A stretch of 64,000 bases of DNA from assembly GCF_003589595.1 (NCBI RefSeq), contig NW_020654748.1, positions 5,404,535 to 5,468,534 of the forward strand. Reading direction: 5' to 3'. This document shows, one piece after another, positions 24,601 through 33,589 of the stretch; positions within the stretch are counted from its first letter, which is position 1, and each line of letters opens with the position of its first letter. Position numbers and translations under genes: made by a program. The notes beneath the pieces were generated by a model. It had not been told where the DNA came from and ran no database searches. It saw only the letters and a list, made by a program, of their open reading frames with translations. This stretch comes from Hyposmocoma kahamanoa. Lineage: Eukaryota > Arthropoda > Insecta > Lepidoptera > Cosmopterigidae.

Positions 24601-27600
24601 CTCGGAAATAATGTACGAGATTGATTAGATTTTCGATGAATCCATCGTAGAAGATTCACAACCCTCGGAAAACGAGTGAAGTCCCCAACCCGCATTGGGA
24701 AAGCGTGGCGGAGTATGGCCTAAATCCCGTCTGAAAAGAGACCCGTGTCCAGCAGTGGGACGTACAAATGGTTTTTTTTTTGTTAATAACAAGTGACGGG
24801 ACGAACAAGTCGTGTACCTGATGGTAAGCTACACGCCTGTCCAAAATAGTTGTAGTGCCACTCAGTGCTTTAAATCGCTAAGATCTGAGGGGCTCTGCCA
24901 CTGTGCCCGACACCCTGAGACATAAGTTGACAAATCCCATGTGCCTGCAATTTCACCAGCACCCTTGCCCTTCAAAACCGGAACACAGTAATGCTGACAT
25001 TACTGCTTGGCGACAGAAATAGATAAGGTGGCAGTATTCCCTAGACGAACTCTTTCACAAGGAGCTCTACTGCTACTAAAATAGGGTTGATGGTGATGAT
25101 GAGTAGTGCCCCGGAGTGGATTCCGTTGTTCTGGTACTTATAGTACAGGGAATTCCCTAGTTTGAGAACAAGTAACTGGTGTGATTGTCTGGCTCAATAT
25201 TTTGATCTCTATTGACTGCGTCTCGAAATTATCTTCGTGCTAACGACACAACACTTGCAATTAACAAATCTCTCCAAATAAAGCTTACAATTGCATCTAT
25301 AAGAAACCCGTAACGTCTGATTGTGGTTTATATTTAATGGTCTTTACGAAATGATCCGTAAATATGGAGTTAAGAATAAAAAAAAGAATTGTAACTTTTT
25401 TATAAAAAAAACTGAAACCTCAAAAGTTCGTGAAATTACATCTATTTGCCAAGTTTTATTGAAATTGGTTACCGAAAAGTGCGCGAAACCGCCTAGTTTG
25501 CCACCCTTAGAGATGGAATATTTCCTTCAAATTTAAGTGGGACCAATAATGAGGTACCCTCTTTCCAACCAAAATAGACCCATCGAAATACAGTCTATTT
25601 GAGAACCTGCTCCTTCTTTGAAGTCGGTTAATAAGTCTTAAGTAGGCTTGGCTAGATGTAGTTTGGCGTCGCAAACGACAGCGAGACGTCTCGGACTAGT
25701 TTGAGCGCCTTTAACATAATCCTCTGCTACAGGCTCATAAAGTAAAGCGAAATACAGTCCGGCACAGTGTTGCCATTAAAACCAGTTTTTACTACTGTTA
25801 AACTTTTTGTAAGTGGAAACAGTTGTTAAATACTAATTTAGCCGAAAAGACAGACTTTCTATGTCACCGCCGTCTTTCTCCTTAGCCGGTTAATTTGAAG
25901 GGGGATACGATTAAACCATCATTATAAATTTATTTAACTTATATTAGCGGCGTAAAACTCTTTGGAATTTCTAGATATTTTGCAACGTAAATGTTGCTAT
26001 AAATTAAGTATGCAGTACTGCGAGCTTACCTATATCTACCACCAAGTAGTAAAGTGTAAAGGGTACTGGTGAAATTACAGCCACATGGGAATTTGCAACT
26101 TATGTCTCAGGGTGACGGACGCAGTGGCAGTGCCTCTCAGGTTTTTGTGATTTAAGGCTCTGAGTAGCACTACAACTATTATGGACCGGCTTACCTGTCG
26201 CTTACCTTACGCGCACGTCTTGTTCGTCCCGTCACAAAAAAAAAATCATAGCGTATAAATCGATACCTTCCACGTAAGTTGTTGTAATAGTATTTTTTCT
26301 TTTTTACTTAAATAATATATATTCATTTTTATATGTTAAACGTAAACAAAACACTAAATGTTTTCTTTATTTACAAAATGGAACCTATAATGTACACAAA
26401 AGAGGATGTATTTACTTAAGTTAAAAAGCTTTAATATTGTGAAAAACAACTTATGTGTGACGTATTGAAATGTCGTAAATTGTTATACGTGTGGCGCACT
26501 ATAAATTTCCGGAATGAATAAGAAAAAATAGTATAAATAGTCAGAAATGAATTTATTGTTTCTCAAAATATCGTTAATGCACTTTTTGATACTAATGAAC
26601 CAATTTTGAAAACATTTATGCCACTCCTCCGTGACAATCTCTGAAACACATTTTTCATACTCTTCGACAGCCTCTTCAGGTGATGACAATCGTTGACCGC
26701 GTAACTGGTTCTTAATTTTTGGAAATAAATAAAAGTCACAAGGTGCCAGGTCGGAACTGTATGCGGGATGGCTCATAAGGTCAACGTAGTTCACTTTCAA
26801 AAATTCATTTGTCTGTCTGGCCGTGTGAGAACTGGCATTATCGTGGTGCAAATGATATGGCGTTTACGGTTATTTTTACGGAGTTTGTCAATAACTTCCG
26901 GCAAACAAATGGAAGTGTACCAATCACTATTCACGGTACAACGATTCTCCAAAGCAACAGTAGCTACGTGTCCAGTTTTGTTAAAAAAAGAAGGAATCGT
27001 CCGCTTGGAGGCACCTTGCTCGCGCGCCACTTTGGTTGGTTTAGGCTCATCTCGAAAAACCCATACGCTCGATTGCTGCTTTGTTTTGGTATCGTAACTA
27101 TAAATCCATGTTTCGTCACCTGTTACTATGTCCCACACCAAATTTGACGCCCTTTCGTTGAATCTGATAAGCATGGCATTGCACCAAGTGACGCGATCCG
27201 TTTTTTGAGCCTCAGTCAAATTGTGTGGGATCCACCGAGAGCACAGCTTTTTCACACCCAAATGTTGGTAGTATTGATTGTATTTGATTCATGCCTGTGC
27301 CTAAAGATGCCCGAATCTGATGGTATGTTCATCGATGTTTACGACGAAATTCTTCACTGAGATTCACACGACCGCGTTTGAATTCTGCAAACCCGCTATA
27401 AATAGTCGACTTGCATGGTGCTTCATCGTCAAAAGTAGTTTAAGGCGGAGCGAAGCTCCGCTGAGCTGTCACATTACACTAAAGTCGTAGAAAATCATAC
27501 CACGAATATTTTCACGAGTTCAATCCATGGTGATGTAGACAACCAATTTCTAAAATGACGCCACAATGTAAAAGCAAGTGACAGTCAGATGAAACAAACT

Positions 27601-30600
27601 GTCTTGTACAGCCAAAGAGTTCCATTTTCAAATGTTGTAATTACTTTTTAAATATTGTTTATGTAAGTGGCCAGTTCCCGAAAATTATAGTGCGCCCTAT
27701 ATATTGCATTATGTGACCCGGATGCCCGGAACTCTTTTATACAAGTAAATAATATTGTTTTGTTTCCATACGTCAACATTTAACGTAAGTTTAAATCATT
27801 AACAGACATGACGTCACATTGCTTTTGTTATGTAGTTGAACTTGACCGATAAGTCATTTGCCTTAAACTTGTATGGATTGTTATCGTCTTCTAATTAACA
27901 TGCGCACAAATTTGGATCAAGGTCTTGGTTCAATGTAAAATGAAAAACACTGAAGCGTGATAACAGAGATGATTATAGTAGATATAGTTATGGTGATTAA
28001 CGTAAATTTCACATCGAATGTACAATATCTATACAACGATTAGCACTGGGCATTGGATAAGGAGGTCCCGGATCCTATTCTCGGTAGTAACAATTTGGGG
28101 AAATGAACCTTTCTATATTGGTCCTGGTCTGGGAGTGGACTTTTTTTTTATGATAGCGAGTGACGGGACGAACAAGTCGTGTGCCTGGTTGTAAGCGACA
28201 AGCCCGCCTGTCCTTAGCAGACACAAGTTGACAAGTCCCATGTGCTTGTAATTTCACTAGCACCCTTACCCTTCAAAACCGGAACGCAGTAATGCGGACA
28301 TTACTGCTTGGCGACAGACATGTAAGGTGGCAGCACTTCTTTGGACGAACTCTTTCACAAGGAGCTCTGCTGAATTAAAACTTCGTTGCTCTGGTATTCA
28401 TAGTACAGGGACTTACTTTGAGATCAGGTAATTGCTGTGGTTGTCTGTACATTATTATTTTCCTTTGAAAAAACTGCCACTCGAAGAAATCAATAGTTTC
28501 CTACTTGGACGTTGATAAGCGCTAATGTGTCAACCAACATTTTCATGGTTTGCGAATATGACACCTAAAGATTTTTTGTTGTACCTATTTGATAGTTTGT
28601 TCTAAAATTTACATGTAAAAAAACTGCTGTTGTCACCATTTCGATACCAGCAATGAAAACCATACTAACTTAATTTTTGGACCTTTTCTGTTTTATTTTG
28701 TTTTTTTTTTTCACATTTTTTTTTTGTATTTTGTTTTTGTTTCGTTTTTTCGTATTTTTACAAAATTTTTAACACAGTTAACACACGGTTCGGTAAACGG
28801 TTAGAATAAATAGTCCGACTTACGTGTATGCGTATAATGTCAGTCCACAACGACACACAAAATACAGAAGGCACAATAAGAAATTTGGCACAAGCACTAG
28901 CACAGGCAACAGCGAAGAAATACAGTTAGAAAAGATAGATGAAGAAAATAGAAAAAAGAACAGTATATTATATAACAGCGTAAGTGCAAAGCAAAAATAA
29001 TATTAGTAAACAAATATGGTTGTTGCAAAAATAACAGACAATGACCAAAAAAAAATGTTCATTGGCGGTATCGATTTGCCATTTTCTCAAAACTGATTTT
29101 GTTGACTGACATGTTATTGCTTATCAGCATCCACTTATTGTCTGTGCTATAATGGTAAAAAGAATGAATAAACAAATTAATTCCCCTCATATATTGATAT
29201 TATAATAATAACAACTATATCAACACACTCATAGCCCCGCACTCGAGAAACTCTGTGTCGCGAGTGCCATGGACACACAAATAGAACACCATAAATTACA
29301 CCCAAACTCACGAGAGAAATAAATGTTGGTCATACATATTATGTCTCACGCCCCGGGAATCAAACCCGGGATCGCTGCGTAGCAGATTAGCATGATAACC
29401 GTTCGTTAACTTTTAATTGATAACATAATATCAAAAATTCTTATTCCTTTTTTTTCCTTTTTTTTTTTCAGAAAATACTACAAGCCCGGTGACATAGAAC
29501 ACAAGATGGTGCCATTCAAAGGCACGGGCTACCCACCATTGTCGGTTATCGTCGAATGGAAATACGAGACGAATCTATTCAACCCTATCACATGGCGGTT
29601 ACTTAAATCCCCGAGCGTATATGTTGAGCAGATCAAGCTATCTTCCATTGAGTACAATACCGTGTAAGTATGATTCCAGAATATCATCATTAGACGGTTT
29701 GTTCCACAGTTGAGCTTGACACTTGAGATTTAAATTCAAGTATATGCCGCTTGCAATAAGTACGGTCCAAAGTTTGCTTGAAACAAGCTTCAAGCTCAAG
29801 GTCAAGCTTGAACTGCAAGCAAGCAAAGTGCTTGCTTGCAGTTCAAGCTTGAAGTGCAGAAGACAAAATTGCGTTACAGTCGCCTTACACACGTGTACGA
29901 TATTACCTACAATTCGTCAGTAACTTTTTTGCTTTAGCTAGTATGACGTCACTACAGTTGTGATGTCACAAGCAAGTTACCAGTTTTTTTCTAATTCCTG
30001 ATTTTAATAGGTACTGTAATTATATCAATGATTTTTTTTATATCAACTGAACTAAGTAGAATTGGTATAGTATACGATAAACATTTTTCAAATAGCTTTA
30101 ATTTCGTTTGTAAAAAAATAAATTCCGAAATAAAGCCAGTATCCCAGCCGCTCGAGGCAAGCAAAATGAACCGTATGTATTACTTACTAGAAAAAAATGA
30201 ATTCGTAGTATCGACACCTAAGACCGCATTATTTTAGGGTTTTTACTAGTGTTCTACTAAACGTTAGTATTTTGTTTTAAATGAGTGTCAGTGAAATAAC
30301 CTATAATAAAATTATTGTCATTACAGCACACACTTATAACGTATCTCTTGAATTGAGTGAATTGAGTTACCTATCAGTAGTCCGAAATGACATTTTCCAG
30401 AAATAACGTTTGGTCGAAATTTCATAACCTCGAAAGTAATTTTGAGAAGAAATTTTTTTAAAATCTAACTTAACCTAACCTCACCGAACCTAATCGTGTC
30501 TTTGCGATAAACATTCAATATATCCTGAAAGAACAACTGTTTCATTATAATTCGGTTTTCGGTGTAATGAAAATTCGAACAAACGTTATTTCGGACAAAA

Positions 30601-30970
30601 AATTTTCGACTTTGTGATAGGTTACCCTTGAATTGGGGCAGTGCAAGAAATCCACAAAAACAAAATCCAAAAATCCATTGCAATACTTAATTCTGGATAT
30701 ATGAACAGCGCGCTTTCTTTTTATAAAAAAAAGAACATGGAACATAATGGCAATGCTGCCGTGTTTGCGATAAAAACAGTAAATCTAATGTATTTCAAAC
30801 ATACTTACGTTAATATTGTAAAAACTGCATCGGCACAATGTTTTTCAGTTTCAAAGTTAACAAATATTTTATATCTTTCCAGAATCACCGTTTGCCCGAA
30901 AATGAATAAACCAGTCGTCGCAAATGTGCCTACGATAATGAAAACAAAATACTGTAGACTAAAAAAGTAG
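12582..30970 (+). CDS. Pancreatic-type triacylglycerol lipase with PLAT domain
   Basis: This is a secreted alpha/beta-hydrolase lipase that cleaves fatty acids from acylglycerols, most likely dietary lipid in the gut or other extracellular lipid. Ten exons with consensus splice sites join without phase conflict. With the candidate exon at 10458 the protein is 524 residues. Landmarks: CYGEYGCFS at the mature N terminus; oxyanion motif SHGF; nucleophile GHSLGAH (Ser about 190); GLDPAAPYF (Asp about 218); CDHERS (His about 304); a lid between Cys 278 and Cys 302 with 23 residues, as in classical pancreatic lipase; and a PLAT/LH2 beta-sandwich at about 386-495, which in vertebrates binds colipase. 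Splice phases alternate over introns of 0.1 to 5 kb that are packed with mobile elements. No frameshift or stop was seen, so it is probably active. It could equally be a lipase-related protein. Substrate preference is inferred. Confidence 0.9.
12771..13016 (-). repeat. 290-bp retroposon copy 1
   Basis: Minus-strand copy with its A-rich tail at the left (TTTTTTATTATACC on the plus strand). GCTAGTA is found at both edges (12763 and 13012), a likely target duplication. Confidence 0.7.
13052..13330 (+). repeat. SINE, first family, diverged copy
   Basis: The head is GGTAGCCTAATGGGAGAACG with B-box GACTGTTCGAATCCC. The body has GCCCCAACCCGCATTGAGG and the end is GACGATGATGG. It is heavily diverged. 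A clean tRNA fold is not maintained. Confidence 0.6.
13331..14826. other. Intron sequence, no gene recognised
   Basis: AT-rich intron of the lipase gene with no recognised repeat. It sits between the SINE and the palindrome cluster. Confidence 0.5.
14827..14992. repeat. Nested palindromes (47-nt arms plus a 28-bp perfect palindrome)
   Basis: The left arm (14828-14874) and right arm (14905-14952) are inverted copies with about two mismatches. They share TTAGACACC and CAGACAACCTAAAGAGCAA. The 30-base loop itself contains the palindrome GCATACGTATGC. Immediately downstream, 14965-14992 is a separate perfect 28-bp palindrome built on GCCACACACGATAC. It may be a foldback MITE or a template-switch product. 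Confidence 0.8.
15676..15912 (-). repeat. 290-bp retroposon copy 2, with inverted duplication
   Basis: It lacks the A-rich tail end. The family's normal small hairpin has been replaced by two larger ones: 12-bp arms at 15748-15775 and perfect 24-bp arms at 15807-15858. See findings. Confidence 0.7.
16317..16562 (-). repeat. 290-bp retroposon copy 3
   Basis: Minus-strand copy ending near the family's hairpin, so it is truncated in the sense 5' direction. The tail reads TTTTTTATAATATCAAGTGAC on the plus strand. Confidence 0.7.
16630..16777 (+). CDS. Lipase exon 3
   Basis: Acceptor TTGTTACAG, donor GTAAGT at 16778. It encodes the first beta strands ([15 protein letters not shown]) and the oxyanion segment PFYLISHGF. 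It ends in phase 0 after Trp. Confidence 0.85.
16998..17166 (+). repeat. 290-bp retroposon copy 4
   Basis: It starts AGCAGTAGAGCTCC and stops after GATGGGCGCAGT, lacking the last third and the tail. Confidence 0.65.
17729..17890 (+). CDS. Lipase exon 4
   Basis: Acceptor TTCAATCAG, donor GTGAGT at 17891. It encodes 54 codons with the core strand [18 protein letters not shown], equivalent to VDWKGGSRTGYTQA of pancreatic lipases. Phase 0 at both ends. Confidence 0.9.
17994..18089 (+). CDS. Lipase exon 5 (nucleophile exon)
   Basis: Acceptor ATGTTGCAG, donor GTGAGT at 18090. Its 32 codons contain [14 protein letters not shown] with the catalytic serine in GxSxG. Phase 0 at both ends. Confidence 0.9.
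18504..18896. mobile_element. MITE in lipase intron, TAA duplication
   Basis: The 393-bp element has inverted ends beginning TCAGTGATCGGAATTGA. Similarity continues imperfectly for about 37 bases (AATTTAGCTAAA against AATTTAACTAAA). TAA flanks it at 18501-18503 and 18897-18899. No ORF. Confidence 0.7.
19036..19260. repeat. Partial copy of the CCTTGGTATAATAA MITE family
   Basis: The left end reads CCTTGGTGTAATAAGGGCAC, then TGCAAAATGACAACTTTTCA. Near the right it has GTGATAAAAGCACTTTTGAC and TATGATCACA. Related sequence lies at 40169-40334, 43405-43500 and 44517-44564. The outermost right end is missing here. Confidence 0.55.
19743..20256 (+). mobile_element. Helitron-like non-autonomous element
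   Basis: It starts near TCTAGAATATCC, has CTTATAAATGCGAAAGTAAC close to the 5' end, and terminates GACAAAGTCGCGGGCACCAG-CTAG before T. That start and end are characteristic of a very common lepidopteran Helitron-like family. It contains two strong hairpins: CATACTCACAAA arms near 19973-20002, and a 14-bp stem ATACTCGTAAGGGT at 20027-20058. Confidence 0.55.
20331..20475 (+). repeat. Palindromic element with hammerhead-like core
   Basis: Perfect 51-bp inverted arms (20331-20381 and 20425-20475) start AGGAATGAAACTATTTTTCC. They flank a 43-base core containing CCTGTAAAGGGCCCGAAACG. Relatives are at 45483-45616 (inverted) and 59633-59714 (right half only). See findings for the ribozyme reading. 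Confidence 0.75.
20789..20936 (+). CDS. Lipase exon 6 (catalytic Asp)
   Basis: Acceptor TGAATTACAG, donor GTGTGT at 20937. It encodes [12 protein letters not shown] with the catalytic aspartate, then [19 protein letters not shown], the strand and loop before the lid region. It ends in phase 1. Confidence 0.9.
21100..21290 (+). repeat. 290-bp retroposon copy 5
   Basis: It starts AGCAGAAGCGCTTG and stops after CAGTGGCAGTGCCC. No tail. Confidence 0.65.
21626..21852 (+). CDS. Lipase exon 7 (lid and catalytic His)
   Basis: Acceptor CTGTTCCAG, donor GTAAGT at 21853. It encodes [10 protein letters not shown], the lid bounded by two cysteines with 23 residues between, and [17 protein letters not shown] with the catalytic histidine. 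It ends in phase 0. Confidence 0.9.
22093..22197 (-). repeat. Dispersed GC-rich repeat, copy 1
   Basis: The minus strand (CAAATTGCCCAGTGGTTTAA, then CCGCGCCGCCCACTGCCCCG and TTTGTTTATATTAA) matches 56813-56942. Family unknown. Confidence 0.5.
22428..22540 (+). repeat. SINE 3' portion
   Basis: AAGTCCCCAACCCGCGTTG, then GGAGACCCGTGCCCAGCAG and GGGTTGATGACGATGG. It is the body and tail of the first SINE family, without its head. Confidence 0.7.
22927..23092 (+). CDS. Lipase exon 8
   Basis: Acceptor TGTTCCACAG, donor GTAAGT at 23093. It encodes a cysteine-rich end of the hydrolase domain ([18 protein letters not shown]) and the linker to the PLAT domain. It ends in phase 1. Confidence 0.85.
23111..23782. 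mobile_element. hAT-type element, non-autonomous
   Basis: The ends are TAGAGTTGCAACGAATATTC and, inverted, TAGTGTTGCAACGAAT. Flanking 8-bp sequences are GTAAATAT (23103) and GTCAATAT (23783), one mismatch apart. The 672-bp interior is AT-rich with repeated CCGAATA words and no transposase. It sits in a lipase intron, 18 bases after exon 8. Confidence 0.75.
24216..24354 (+). CDS. Lipase exon 9 (PLAT domain start)
   Basis: Acceptor TTTACTTCCAG, donor GTAAGT at 24355. It encodes [12 protein letters not shown], then [13 protein letters not shown] and TKFIDD, the first strands of the PLAT/LH2 fold. It ends in phase 2. Confidence 0.85.
24372..24480 (+). repeat. tRNA-like SINE head
   Basis: GGACGGCCTCGGCGGTGCAA, then CCCGGGTCCGATCCCGG (B-box-like) and TTAAATTGATTCTAAGTTG. 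It resembles a tRNA-derived SINE head and sits directly upstream of another SINE. Confidence 0.5.
24515..25103 (+). repeat. SINE split by the 290-bp retroposon
   Basis: The head is CCGTGGTAACCTAATGGTTT with B-box GTGGTTTCGAATCCAGC. The body is CCCCAACCCGCATTGGG, ending at GGGACGTACAAATGG (24771). The tail GGGTTGATGGTGATGATGAG resumes at about 25084, beyond retroposon copy 6. Confidence 0.75.
24772..25083 (-). repeat. 290-bp retroposon copy 6, full length
   Basis: The A-rich tail is at the left (T10 on the plus strand, then GTTAATAACAAGTGACGGG). It ends GAGCTCTACTGCTACT. It interrupts the SINE at AAATGG, and AAATAGGG follows it, a likely imperfect target duplication. Confidence 0.75.
25104..26011. 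other. Intron sequence with a LINE-tail repeat
   Basis: Positions 25528-25640 on the minus strand end in CCGACTTCAAAGAAGGAG, matching the repeat at 43542. The rest is unassigned. Confidence 0.45.
26012..26246 (+). repeat. 290-bp retroposon copy 7
   Basis: 5'-shortened copy ending GTTCGTCCCGTCAC followed by ten A residues. This is the clearest A tail of the family in the window. Confidence 0.7.
26483..27528 (-). pseudogene. mariner transposase, DD34D, inactivated
   Basis: This is the cut-and-paste transposase of a Tc1/mariner element. The C-terminal two-thirds is readable in two overlapping frames: [23 protein letters not shown] (first Asp), [22 protein letters not shown] (second Asp) and [10 protein letters not shown] (third Asp, 34 residues later). 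A frame change occurs near 26830. The N-terminal helix-turn-helix part (27262-27528) is cut by stops, including one two codons after the start. The normal stop is lost and the frame reads into the left terminal repeat. It lies inside a lipase intron, antisense to the gene. Confidence 0.85.
26490..27699 (-). mobile_element. mariner element, degraded, about 1.2 kb
   Basis: The inverted ends share GGCGCACTATAA followed by TTTCCGGAA at the left and, inverted, TTTTCGGGAA at the right. TA-rich sequence flanks both ends. A broken mariner transposase fills it on the minus strand. Confidence 0.8.
27700..28140. other. Intron sequence, possible SINE trace
   Basis: Mostly unassigned and AT-rich. Around 28045-28110 there is a tRNA-like head remnant (GGATAAGGAGGTCCCGGATC). 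Confidence 0.4.
28141..28372 (-). repeat. 290-bp retroposon copy 8
   Basis: Minus strand, with an internal deletion after CGCCTGTCC. The plus strand begins T9-ATGATAGCGAGTGACGGG and ends GGAGCTCTGCTG. Confidence 0.7.
28373..29224. other. Intron sequence, T-rich low complexity
   Basis: Poly-T and TTTTG runs lie at 28680-28770. Nothing coding was recognised. Confidence 0.5.
29225..29408 (-). repeat. tRNA-derived SINE, third family
   Basis: The minus strand has GATCCCGGGTTTGATTCCCG (B box), then ACATTTATTTCTCTCGTGAG and GAGTGCGGGGCTATGAGTG. The body recurs at 38988-39135. Confidence 0.65.
29472..29663 (+). CDS. Lipase exon 10 (PLAT domain)
   Basis: Polypyrimidine-rich acceptor TTTTTTTTCAG, donor GTAAGT at 29664. 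It encodes [21 protein letters not shown] and the strand [14 protein letters not shown]. It ends in phase 2. Confidence 0.85.
29802..29852. repeat. Perfect 24-bp hairpin, 3-nt loop
   Basis: The arms are 29802-29825 and 29829-29852 (TCAAGCTTGAACTGCAAGCA..) with loop AAG. The flanks repeat AAGCTTCAAGC-like words. It lies in the last intron and is non-coding. Confidence 0.85.
30883..30970 (+). CDS. Lipase exon 11, terminal
   Basis: Acceptor ATCTTTCCAG at 30882. It completes Val and encodes [10 protein letters not shown] with a basic tail CRLKK before TAG. The final cysteine parallels the C-terminal cysteine of PLAT lipases. Confidence 0.85.
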
Positions 30971-30974
30971 ACTA

Positions 30975-31196
30975 AATAAATGTACCAATGTGGGCAACGC
31001 ACTTAATTTTATCCCATAAGTCCCGTATGCTATATCTCAAAAGTATTATAGAAGTATTTGATATATTAGATTATGTCTAAGATGGATTGTAAATTAAACT
31101 TATGTTAATCCTAGTTATATTTATGTATAATGATAAGAAAATTCTTTAGAATTTCATATATGTAATGCCAAATAAAGAATATTTTTACGAAATAAA
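30975..31196 (+). terminator. Polyadenylation signals of the lipase gene
   Basis: AATAAA occurs at 30975, 31171 and 31191. The first is only five bases past the stop, so the two at 31171 and 31191 are the likelier signals. Confidence 0.55.
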
Positions 31197-31898
31197 CAAG
31201 TTTTAATCATTCGGTTTTTTCTTTTTCATGGTCAATACATCCACGGATTACGTCGCGTAAAAGTATAGGTATTCTATTTTATAAATACTTTGCGTCGATA
31301 TTATGTTCAAACTTCAGGCACTTACAATGCACGCTTCGTTTCTCAACCAAGCATTCTAAATCTTATTTTAGTCCTACAATACTTGGTTGCTTTACAATTA
31401 TATTTTATAATTCACGCTAAATAAAGCTTCAAATGAAGTATCTAAACGTAAAACACAATATGAGCCTTCGAATTATATGTTTCCAAATTTTCAGAATTTT
31501 TTCTGATAATATTTCCATTAAGTAATTGAAATATTTTCGGAAAATTACCCAACAGTATTTGTTACTGTCAGAGATGGGCAGTGGGTTAAAACCTGTGGTT
31601 AAACCCCAATCAACCCGCCCAGGACTTAACCAGGATTTTACCCAAAGCCGGGTTTTAACCCATTTCCACCCAAAATCATGGACTGAAACGGCGAACGCGG
31701 AATTTGGTAATTTCATACCTATTAAAAATTTGGATACAAAAATCTGTTTTAGACGAAAAAGAGGCAACTCTACGCAATACCACTCTCACTTACTACTAGA
31801 AATGCACATTACTGTTTGATTTGTATGAAAATCGATTCAATTATACTTATATCATCGTATAAAAACGACAACGAGTAAGTTTTATACGATTTTCAAGC

Positions 31899-33282
31899 GA
31901 ATTTATTTTTATTTTTTTTTAATGTAAAGAAGGAGGCAAACAAGCCGACGAGCCACTTGATGGGAGGTGGCCATCGTCGCCCATGGACATTTGCAACATC
32001 AGATGAGCTGTCTATGCGTTGCCAGCCTTTGAGAGCCCTGTAAACACGCTTTTTGAAGAACCCCATGTCATTTTTATTTATTTATTTTTACCTCTTACAA
32101 CTATCATTACAGGTATAACCTAATACAATAGTGTAGTTACTAACAAAATATTTTACGTACATGTTAACTATAACAAACTTCCATTGATATTCTACAATAT
32201 ACGGCCTGTGCGAATTCATTCAGAGTACAATCGAACAAATCAATGTCGTGTGATACCGCGTTGAGGGCACGCAGCGCCCGCATATGGGCCGCGTTGTGCA
32301 GCAGATTGGTGCGCGCGCGCTGCACCCACATCAGCGGCGGCCGCCGGCGTCGCCCTACGTACCCGTCAGGTACATACAGCTGAACTGTGTTTAGAACACA
32401 TGGGTTGTGTATCTTACCACGCAGTACTTTTAATAAGTAAGTGGCGAGAGCTACTTCTCTTCTTACTTCCAGTCTATAATAGCCTAATATGCCGAGTACA
32501 AATAGGGTAGGATATAACAGTGCATAACCTGGATACACACCATACTGTTTTAAATATAGGTATCTAACGAACTTGTTCTGGGTGCGTTCTATCATTAATT
32601 TGTATTTGGCTTCGTGTGGCGACCTAATTACAGCGTTGCATTCGAGATGACTTTTTACTAGGGCCTCGTATAATGCTCTCAAAGCGCTTATATTCGTGAA
32701 TTTATTTGCCAGACGTAACACCAATCCCAGATTATACGATACGCTTTTTTACACACTTCAATGATATGACTCCGAAAATTAATGTCGCCAGTGAAGGTCA
32801 CTCCTAGGTCCTTAACCTTAAAAACACGCTGCAGCGGCGTTCCATCTATGTGGTATTGATGATGACTCGGACTACTCGCACGGCTAAATGATAACACAGA
32901 ACATTTTGTTACATTAAAATATAATTTGTTAGCAAGACTCCAATCTATGATCCTATCAATGTCCTGCTGCAGTATGTCATAGCGCAAAGGGAACACTTCA
33001 GGAGGAAGATCATTCCACATCTTGCAGGTTCGAGGAAGGAACGAACGAGATGCCCGTGTGGTCTTACAATGCCAGGCATCTAAGATGTGGGGATGGACTC
33101 TACTCCTTTGGCGGGAGGTGCGATGGTGGAAACGAGACGGTGGCACCACTTCGAAAAGTTCATCAGAGCACTCCCCATTATAAAGACGGTAGAACACACA
33201 CAGAGAGCCAACGCTCCATACCGTCTGTGAGTTTGGGTTCATCGATAATACGAACAGCCCTACGTTACTACTACCTACTAAT
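31899..33282 (-). mobile_element. LINE A, 5'-truncated, interrupted by LINE B
   Basis: TTTTCAAGC occurs at 31890-31898 and again at 33283-33291, a 9-bp target duplication. On the minus strand the reverse-transcriptase C terminus runs FYRLYNGECSDELFEVV, SRSFLPRTCKMWNDLP, PEVFPLRYD and stops at 32981. It resumes below 32065 with FFKKRVYRALKGW and DVANVHGRR, then an A-rich tail at 31900-31920. The same 3' end lies at 43130. Confidence 0.85.
32072..32973 (-). mobile_element. LINE B inserted into LINE A
   Basis: The 902-bp 5'-truncated LINE is flanked by ATGTCAT at 32065-32071 and 32974-32980. It has an AATAAATAAATAAAA tail on the minus strand. The RT C-terminal part reads DIDRIIDWSLANKL, KCSVLSFS, VKDLGVTFTGDINF, ALYEALVKSHLECNAV and RRPPLMWVQRARTNLL, with one frame change near 32700. 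The chance in-frame fusion with LINE A makes a chimeric frame at 32688-33293 that is not a real gene. Confidence 0.85.
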
Positions 33283-33589
33283 TTTTCAAGCAAGCAATAA
33301 ACATTTATAATAATATCGTTACACTTAAACTAAACTTATTTATAAAATATGTAGATAGTTGTAAATCGTTTTTGCTTTCGATTTAAGGCGTTAATGGGTT
33401 TAACCCGATTGAACTCGGCGTGAACAAAGCGTGCCCATCTCTGATTAATGTTGGGTAATTTTCCGAAAAATTTCAAATTGTGGAAATTTTGCCGGAAATA
33501 TTTTTGAAAAATTGGGAAATTGATAAAATATAATTCAAAGGCGCATAATTATTATGTTCTTTGTTTAAAAATATCTTTTGAAGTTCTAT

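Noticed and set aside
29344..29408. Free-standing tRNA gene
   Set aside because: It has A- and B-box-like words, but no complete cloverleaf with an acceptor stem, and the body recurs at 38988. It is a SINE head.
32688..33293. A single 201-codon reverse-transcriptase gene
   Set aside because: The frame is a chance fusion of two different LINEs across an insertion junction with a target duplication.
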